A stretch of 64,000 bases of DNA from Streptomyces sp. cg36 (GTDB lineage: Bacteria > Actinomycetota > Actinomycetes > Streptomycetales > Streptomycetaceae). Made by a program: the position numbers and the translations under genes. Positions 59,524 to 64,000 of the stretch are shown in pieces. Position 1 is the first letter of the stretch. Every line of letters begins with the position of its first letter. The DNA lies in assembly GCF_041080675.1 (NCBI RefSeq), contig NZ_CP163520.1, forward strand, positions 5,828,001 through 5,892,000, given 5' to 3'. The notes below the pieces were generated by a model. That model was not told the origin of the DNA and did no database searches. It saw only the letters and a program-made list of their open reading frames with translations.

Positions 59524-60240
59524 CTATTGGTCGAGCCGATGGACCGTCAGATCCGTGAAGCGCACCTGGGCGTCCTCCGTGTACGCGCCCACGCCGCCCT
59601 GGAGATAGGGGCGTTCGACGTCGGTGAAGTCGGCGAGGCCCGCCGTGTCCACCGCGACCGCGAGCCGGGCGCCGCGCTGCTCGACCCGGACCGTGTACCG
59701 GGCGCCCACCGGGAACCGCTGCTCCCCGGTGGCCAGGAAGCGCTGGCCGCCCGGGTAGGCGGGATCGCGTTTGCCCAGCTCCCAGCCGTTGGGCTTGAGG
59801 GCGAGGTAGTAGAAGTGCTCCGGGTCGGTGTACGCCCAGACCAGCCAGGCCACCTCCCAGGTGTTGGGCGCCGGGGTGCGCAGCTGCCGGACCGTGCGCA
59901 GCCGCGCCTGGTAGCGGACGTCCGCGTACGAGGCGCGGCTGACGACCAGTCCGGCGTGCGTGACGTCCGCGGCGGTGGCCCGGCGCGGCGTCAGCTCCAG
60001 GGCGGAGTCGCTCCCGGTGTTGCTGCCCTGACCGTTGAAGACGGACCGCCAGACGCCGTGCGTGCTGCCGTCGGCCCAGGGCTCGTGCGCCGCCGGTCCG
60101 GAACCGGCCGCGCACCGGGTGAGGCCGAACACCCCGGCCGCCAGTAGGGCCGCGGCCAGGGCCAGGGTGACGGCCGTGCGCCTGCGGCTTCCGGGCCGGC
60201 CGGGCGGAACCGGACGCCGCAGGCGCGGGGCTGTCGTCAT
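59524..60240 (-). CDS. Exported LamG/DUF1080-like beta-sandwich protein
   Basis: A 238-residue protein with a basic N-terminus ('RRPVPPGRPGSRRR'), one signal-anchor helix (~residues 23-42) with a possible lipobox-like 'LTRCAAG', then an extracytoplasmic beta-sandwich domain of the concanavalin/DUF1080 kind: 'WRSVFNGQGSNTG', 'VAWLVWAYTDPEHFYYLALK', 'YTVRVEQRGARLAVAVD' and 'QGGVGAYTEDAQVRFTDL' are its strands. It probably binds glycan. ATG 60240 overlaps the epimerase stop by 4 nt. It is the last gene before the caspase-HSP90 operon, 71 nt away. Confidence 0.75.
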   Translation of the reverse strand: MTTAPRLRRPVPPGRPGSRRRTAVTLALAAALLAAGVFGLTRCAAGSGPAAHEPWADGSTHGVWRSVFNGQGSNTGSDSALELTPRRATAADVTHAGLVVSRASYADVRYQARLRTVRQLRTPAPNTWEVAWLVWAYTDPEHFYYLALKPNGWELGKRDPAYPGGQRFLATGEQRFPVGARYTVRVEQRGARLAVAVDTAGLADFTDVERPYLQGGVGAYTEDAQVRFTDLTVHRLDQ

Positions 60241-61418
60241 GGGGTCGAGTATGGCCCCGGTCCGGCACTCGTGGGGCGCGCCTGGAGCGCGTCGAGGGAG
60301 GGTTCCGCCGCGAAGTCCTCGGCGAGCTGGGTGAGGATCCGTCCGGCCGCGCCGCCGTCCCCGAACGGATTGCCCGCCGTGGCCATCCGCCGGTACGCCT
60401 CCGGGTCGTCGAGCAGGGCGGCGGCGGCGCCCGCGATGGTGTCCGGGTCGGTGCCGATCAGCCGGGCCGCCCCGGCCTCGACCGCCTCCGGCCGTTCGGT
60501 GGTGGTGCGCAGCACCAGCGCGGGCTTGCCGAGGCTGGGCGCCTCCTCCTGGATGCCGCCGGAGTCGGTCAGCACCAGGTCGCAGCCGGCCAGGGTGGCG
60601 GTGAAGTCCGGGTAGTCCAGCGGCTCGACGAGGTGGATGCCCGGCTGTCCGGCCAGCGGCAGCAGGGCCTCGCGCACGGCCGGGCTGCGGTGCAGCGGCA
60701 GCACGATCTCCACGTCGCCGCGGGCGGCCAGCAGACACAGCGCCCGGCCCATGGCCCGCATCCGGTCGCCCTGGTTCTCCCGGCGGTGCAGGGTGACCAG
60801 GACGCGGCGGTGGGAGGTCTGGAAGGCGCAGCGGCCGAGCCCTTCGGCGAGCGCCCACTGGAGGTTGTCGACGACGGTGTTGCCGGTGGTGAAGATCTGG
60901 CCGGTCGCGATGCCCTCGGCCGCCAGGTGCCGGGCGGCGCGTTCGGTGGGGGCGAAGTGCCAGCGCGCCATCCGGCCGATGAGGCAGCGGTTGAGCTCCT
61001 CGGGGAAGGGGTTGTCGGGGACGCCGGTGCGCAGGCCCGCCTCGACGTGGGCGACGGGGATGCGCTCGTAGAACGCGGCCAGCGCCCCGGCCAGCGCGGT
61101 CGTCGTGTCGCCCTGGACGACGACGAGGTCGGGCCGCTGGGTGCGCAGCAGGGTGCCGAGGCCCGCCACCAGACGGGCGGTCAGATCGGACAGCTGCTGG
61201 CGTTCGCGCATGACGTCGAGGGCGACCCTGACGTCGACCCGCAGCAGCCCCAGCATCTGCTGGAGCATCTCGCGGTGCTGGCCGGTGGTGACGACGACCG
61301 GTTCGAACTGGGTGTCGTCGGCCAGGGCCCGGGCCAGCGGCGCCAGCTTGATGGCTTCGGGCCGGGTGCCGAGCACCAGCATGGCGCGTACGGGCACGCC
61401 GGACGGACACGTGGACAT
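60237..61418 (-). CDS. wecB: UDP-N-acetylglucosamine 2-epimerase (non-hydrolysing)
   Basis: A 393-residue epimerase that interconverts UDP-GlcNAc and UDP-ManNAc for cell-surface polymers. The blocks 'VLGTRPEAIKLAPL', 'VVQGDTTTALAGALAAFY', 'VAHVEAGLRTG', 'ENQGDRM' and 'VLTDSGGIQEEAP' are complete, with catalytic acidic and His residues in place. ATG 61418 follows AGGGGGAC. Its stop overlaps the exported protein gene, and the GT2 gene lies 95 nt upstream on the same strand. UDP-ManNAc or ManNAcA would feed the glycosyltransferase; the final polymer is not evident. Confidence 0.93.
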   Translation of the reverse strand: MSTCPSGVPVRAMLVLGTRPEAIKLAPLARALADDTQFEPVVVTTGQHREMLQQMLGLLRVDVRVALDVMRERQQLSDLTARLVAGLGTLLRTQRPDLVVVQGDTTTALAGALAAFYERIPVAHVEAGLRTGVPDNPFPEELNRCLIGRMARWHFAPTERAARHLAAEGIATGQIFTTGNTVVDNLQWALAEGLGRCAFQTSHRRVLVTLHRRENQGDRMRAMGRALCLLAARGDVEIVLPLHRSPAVREALLPLAGQPGIHLVEPLDYPDFTATLAGCDLVLTDSGGIQEEAPSLGKPALVLRTTTERPEAVEAGAARLIGTDPDTIAGAAAALLDDPEAYRRMATAGNPFGDGGAAGRILTQLAEDFAAEPSLDALQARPTSAGPGPYSTP

Positions 61419-61513
61419 GGGTCCCCCTAGGGCAGGGTCGAGCGGATGAGGAAAGGAAGGAAGAGAGAAGGCAGGAGCGGAGCTCAGGTGCGCGCGGCAG
61501 CGCGCTCGGGCGC

Positions 61514-62758
61514 TCAGGTGCGCGCGGTCTTCAGCCAGGTGCGCTTTCCGGTGACCATCCGCCACAGCCCCCACCAGCCGGCCGCGAACCAGATGTAGCC
61601 GTACAGGACGAAGACATGGGCGATCAGCACGGACCGCACCAGGCCGAGTTCGCGCTCGCGCCGGGCGTACACGAAGCCGTACGCGTACGCGGTGGTGAAG
61701 GAGAGCAGATACGGGCCGAGCAGCCACATCGGTGAGACCAGGGCCCGGCCCGCCTCGGCGGAGGCGACGGCGGTGCCGCCCGCCGCGACCAGGAAGGAGA
61801 GCGGCAGCATCGAGGTGAGCAGGATGAGCACCGGGCTCGACAGGTGGTAGAGCAGATCGAGCGCGGCCCTCGTCGGGACGGACCGCAGGATGAGCGGCAC
61901 GAGCCCGGCGGACTGCAAGTGGCCCTGGAACCAGCGGGATCGCTGCCGTACCAGGCGCCGCAGGTCGAGCACGGCCTGCTGGGAGACGGCCGCGGTGGTG
62001 CAGTGCTGGTTGACCCAGCCCCGGGCGATCAGCCGGACCCCGAGGTCGAGGTCCTCGGTGAGGCTGTCGCTCCAGGGGCCGTCGGGGCCCAGGGTGCGCA
62101 GGGCGGAGAGCCGCATGAACTGGCCGTTGCCGCCCATGCCGACGCTGCCGATGAAGCGGCGTCCGCTCTGGAAGACATCGCCGTACACCACGAACTCCAT
62201 GTCCTGGAGCCGGGCCAGGAGTCCGCTGCACCGGTTGTACATGCGGACGCAGATCTGGGTGGCGCCGGTGCGCGGGTCGTCGAAGAACGGGTCGACGGAC
62301 TGCACGACATGGCCGTCGAGCCGGCCGTCCGCGTCGACCACGCAGAGGATGACGTCGTCGGGGTCGTATCCGTCCAGCACCCCGGATTCGGTGAGATGAC
62401 GGATGCCGTCGTTGAGCGCGGCCCCTTTGCCGCGCCTGGCGTCGGGAAGTTCGCGCCGGTGGAGGCGGACCCGGTCGGAGCCCGCGGCCAGGGCGATCTG
62501 CGACGTACGGTCGTCGGACGCGTCGTCGATGACCAGGGCCAGGAAATTCCCGGCGGGGAGCGAGGTGATCCGCGCCAGGCTCTCGGCGAGCACCTTCTCT
62601 TCATTGAGGCAGGCGAGCAGAAATACATAGAGCCGCTCTTTGCGCGGTCCTTTTCTGCGGGGTGCCCGGCGCCTGGAGAGAAGAAAGAGACTGGTGTTGT
62701 AGCACCCCGCCATCAGGATGAGGGAAATACTGGACCAGAGAAGCAGGTCGACGATCAT
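61514..62758 (-). CDS. Membrane glycosyltransferase, GT2 family, processive type
   Basis: A 414-residue GT2 enzyme with one N-terminal membrane helix (~1-25), a cytoplasmic catalytic domain and about four C-terminal helices (residues ~285-405). The motifs are 'LVIDDASDDRTSQI', 'VVDADGRLDG' (DxD), 'SLTEDLDLGVRL' (TED) and 'RQRSRWFQGHLQS' (QxxRW), as in hyaluronan- and cellulose-synthase-like processive transferases. It probably builds a linear HexNAc-containing exopolymer. ATG 62758 overlaps the small membrane protein's stop (ATGA). The adjacent epimerase suggests ManNAc- or GlcNAc-based substrates. Confidence 0.9.
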   Translation of the reverse strand: MIVDLLLWSSISLILMAGCYNTSLFLLSRRRAPRRKGPRKERLYVFLLACLNEEKVLAESLARITSLPAGNFLALVIDDASDDRTSQIALAAGSDRVRLHRRELPDARRGKGAALNDGIRHLTESGVLDGYDPDDVILCVVDADGRLDGHVVQSVDPFFDDPRTGATQICVRMYNRCSGLLARLQDMEFVVYGDVFQSGRRFIGSVGMGGNGQFMRLSALRTLGPDGPWSDSLTEDLDLGVRLIARGWVNQHCTTAAVSQQAVLDLRRLVRQRSRWFQGHLQSAGLVPLILRSVPTRAALDLLYHLSSPVLILLTSMLPLSFLVAAGGTAVASAEAGRALVSPMWLLGPYLLSFTTAYAYGFVYARRERELGLVRSVLIAHVFVLYGYIWFAAGWWGLWRMVTGKRTWLKTART

Positions 62759-62976
62759 TTCTGCCCCAGGTCCATTCGCTGTTCTTCCGGTCCGGGCGAC
62801 CGGCGCAGTCGAATTCTGATCAGTAAGAGGATGCAGGCGGTCAGGCAGTAGAGAACGAAGCCCGCACCGGCCGTGGCCTGCAGAGCTTTGGCCAAAGGTA
62901 GGCCGGGTACGGCCTCGGGTGCCGCCGCCATCCCCGCCAGTGGCAGCACTGTGCCCAAGGCAGGTTTTCCGTACAT
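62755..62976 (-). CDS. Small single-span membrane protein in glycan operon
   Basis: A 73-residue protein starting 'MYGKPALGTVLPLAG' with one strong membrane helix (about residues 33-54) and a basic C-terminus ('IRIRLRRSPGPEE'). The ATG 62976 has GGGGGGAA at proper spacing; the upstream GTG at 63000 is less supported. Its stop overlaps the GT2 ATG by 4 nt, so it is translated with the transferase and may be a chaperone or assembly subunit. I do not recognise a family. Confidence 0.7.
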   Translation of the reverse strand: MYGKPALGTVLPLAGMAAAPEAVPGLPLAKALQATAGAGFVLYCLTACILLLIRIRLRRSPGPEEQRMDLGQK

Positions 62977-63175
62977 GGGTTCCCCCCCATTTTTACCCAC
63001 ACGTCACCGCGTGAGACGGCGAACGTAGCAGATTCGGTGGGCGCCGCGAGTGCGGAGGATGAAAGTTCACAGGTTCACTTCGCGGGGCCGGACATTGCCC
63101 CGATCGAGGGACCCTCGGCCCCATTGACAGCCTTTGTGATCCGCCAGAAGAATCGTGTGCCTCATTCGCTCAAGA

Positions 63176-63205
63176 TCCCCGTTCCCGCTATTACGGGAAC
63201 GGGGA
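63176..63205. promoter_or_regulatory. 12-bp hairpin in the leader of the DUF2334-like gene
   Basis: TCCCCGTTCCCG (63176-63187) pairs perfectly with 63194-63205 across a 6-nt AT-rich loop, ending 44 nt before GTG 63250. It is in the 273-nt divergent gap (62977-63249). It could be an operator or a 5' leader structure. Confidence 0.4.
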
Positions 63206-63249
63206 ATCCGGTCTGTTTTCGCCGACCGGCAAAGAGGGGGGAAAGACTC

Positions 63250-64000
63250 GTGAAATCCCTGAGAAAGGCGCGGCTGCGCCGTGCCCGGGGACGGCGGCGG
63301 CTCACCGTCGTCCTCGCCCTGCTCACGGCGCTCTTCGGCACCGTGCTCGCGGCCTCGGCCGCCCCGGCGGGCCAGCCGCCACCCCGTCCCGACCTCACCG
63401 TGCCCGTCGCCGGACTGAACAAGGTCGGCCTGGCCGACTGGGCGAAGGCGCAGCTCACGGCCGACACCCGGCGCCGCACCACACCGCCGGGGCCGGTCGG
63501 CAAGATCCTGTCGGGCGTCACGGACACCGTGCGCCGGCTCCTCCAGGCGGCGGCGCCCGCCTCCACCTCCACGCTCGTGCTCTACGACACGGCGGGACCC
63601 TACGGATACCTCGGCGAGCTGTACGCCATGGCCACCGCCAACCTCGGCGGTCACTTCGGCACCGTAACCGCCAAGCCGGTCTCCCAGTACACCGCGGGCA
63701 TGCTCGGCCAGTACACCGCGACCGTCTACCTGGGCTCCACGTACTACGGCGGCGACCTCCCGGACGCCGTGCCGCCCGCCCTCTACCAGGACGTCCTGGC
63801 CTCCACCAAGCCGGTGGTCTGGGCCGGGGACAACATCTGGAACATGGGCAACGCGGTCGGCGTGGCCCAGTTCACCCAGAAGTACGGCTGGGACCCGACC
63901 ACCTCGTACTTCTCGGACGGCGGCTCCATCGGGACCGTCACCCAGGTGACCTACGGGGGCCAGGCCCTCACCCGGAAGATCCCGGACGGGCAGGACGGCG
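63250..64000 (+). CDS. Secreted DUF2334-like protein, N-terminal part
   Basis: The gene runs off the right edge; 250 complete codons are visible. It starts with a basic Sec-type signal ('RKARLRRARGRRRLTVVLAL') and 'TVLAASAAPAG' cleavage region, so it is exported. The domain after residue ~115 ('LVLYDTAGPYGYLGELYAMA', 'ATVYLGSTYYGGDLPD', 'KPVVWAGDNIWNMG') resembles DUF2334, which is related to polysaccharide deacetylases. It may trim or modify the polymer made by the divergent GT2 operon. GTG 63250 is preceded by AGGGGGGAAAG at good spacing. Confidence 0.8.
   Translation, partial: MKSLRKARLRRARGRRRLTVVLALLTALFGTVLAASAAPAGQPPPRPDLTVPVAGLNKVGLADWAKAQLTADTRRRTTPPGPVGKILSGVTDTVRRLLQAAAPASTSTLVLYDTAGPYGYLGELYAMATANLGGHFGTVTAKPVSQYTAGMLGQYTATVYLGSTYYGGDLPDAVPPALYQDVLASTKPVVWAGDNIWNMGNAVGVAQFTQKYGWDPTTSYFSDGGSIGTVTQVTYGGQALTRKIPDGQDG

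Noticed and set aside
54338..59608. 1756-codon open frame on the plus strand opposite the caspase-HSP90 gene
   Set aside because: Arg/Gly/Pro-rich shadow created by high GC; no start site support and no domain. The minus-strand protein has clear caspase and ATPase motifs.

Overview
This is a very GC-rich actinobacterial chromosome segment, almost certainly from a Streptomyces. The basis is GTG/TTG starts, ATGA/GTGA gene overlaps, and the conserved order dnaE, then hisDCBH-priA-hisF, hisI-trpE, trpC-trpM-trpBA, lgt and gltBD, with PriA doing both the HisA and TrpF reactions. The sequence alone does not give a species. No rRNA, tRNA, insertion sequence, prophage or CRISPR array was seen.

Region by region. 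1-8.5 kb: the end of an RluD-type pseudouridine synthase, a CPA1 Na+/H+ antiporter, an MscS channel divergent from a small alpha/beta hydrolase, a Tat-exported PhoD phosphatase, a membrane-anchored DsbA-like protein with an unknown membrane protein upstream, and a DUF2252 protein. 8.7-22 kb: dnaE, a small hydrophilic protein, a NYN-domain protein, an ABC exporter pair, a repeat-filled intergenic stretch, a YbaK/LON-domain operon and a beta-helix-like membrane protein. 22-36 kb: the histidine operon (with a 54-residue membrane protein and a RidA protein inside it), hisI-trpE, several small membrane proteins, trpC-trpM-trpBA, and a second DsbA-like protein. 36.8-37.8 kb: lgt, with a repetitive acidic tail.

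38-46 kb holds a leftward run of seven genes, mostly overlapping by 4 nt: four ADP-ribosylglycohydrolase (ARH/DraG) homologues, a ribokinase-like kinase, a CaiB/BaiF CoA-transferase and a CitE/HpcH-like lyase. It looks like a catabolic pathway starting from a ribosylated compound. 46-53 kb: a VIT1/CCC1 protein and the glutamate synthase genes gltBD, preceded by two sequences that match the GlnR operator pattern.

53.5-59.5 kb is the most unusual locus. A 1722-residue protein fuses a caspase-like peptidase (His107/Cys165) to an HSP90-type ATPase and a long helical-repeat tail. It overlaps by 4 nt a small Cys-rich, zinc-ribbon-like protein, which overlaps by 4 nt a three-helix membrane protein. 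This architecture suggests an NTP-dependent immunity or conflict module. 59.5-64 kb: a surface-glycan-type set (membrane GT2 glycosyltransferase, UDP-GlcNAc 2-epimerase, exported beta-sandwich protein, small membrane protein) divergent from a secreted DUF2334-like protein that runs off the window.

A GC-rich intergenic repeat of about 46 nt recurs nine times in the window, always between genes. A separate 46-nt tandem repeat (three units) lies between the NYN gene and the ABC exporter.
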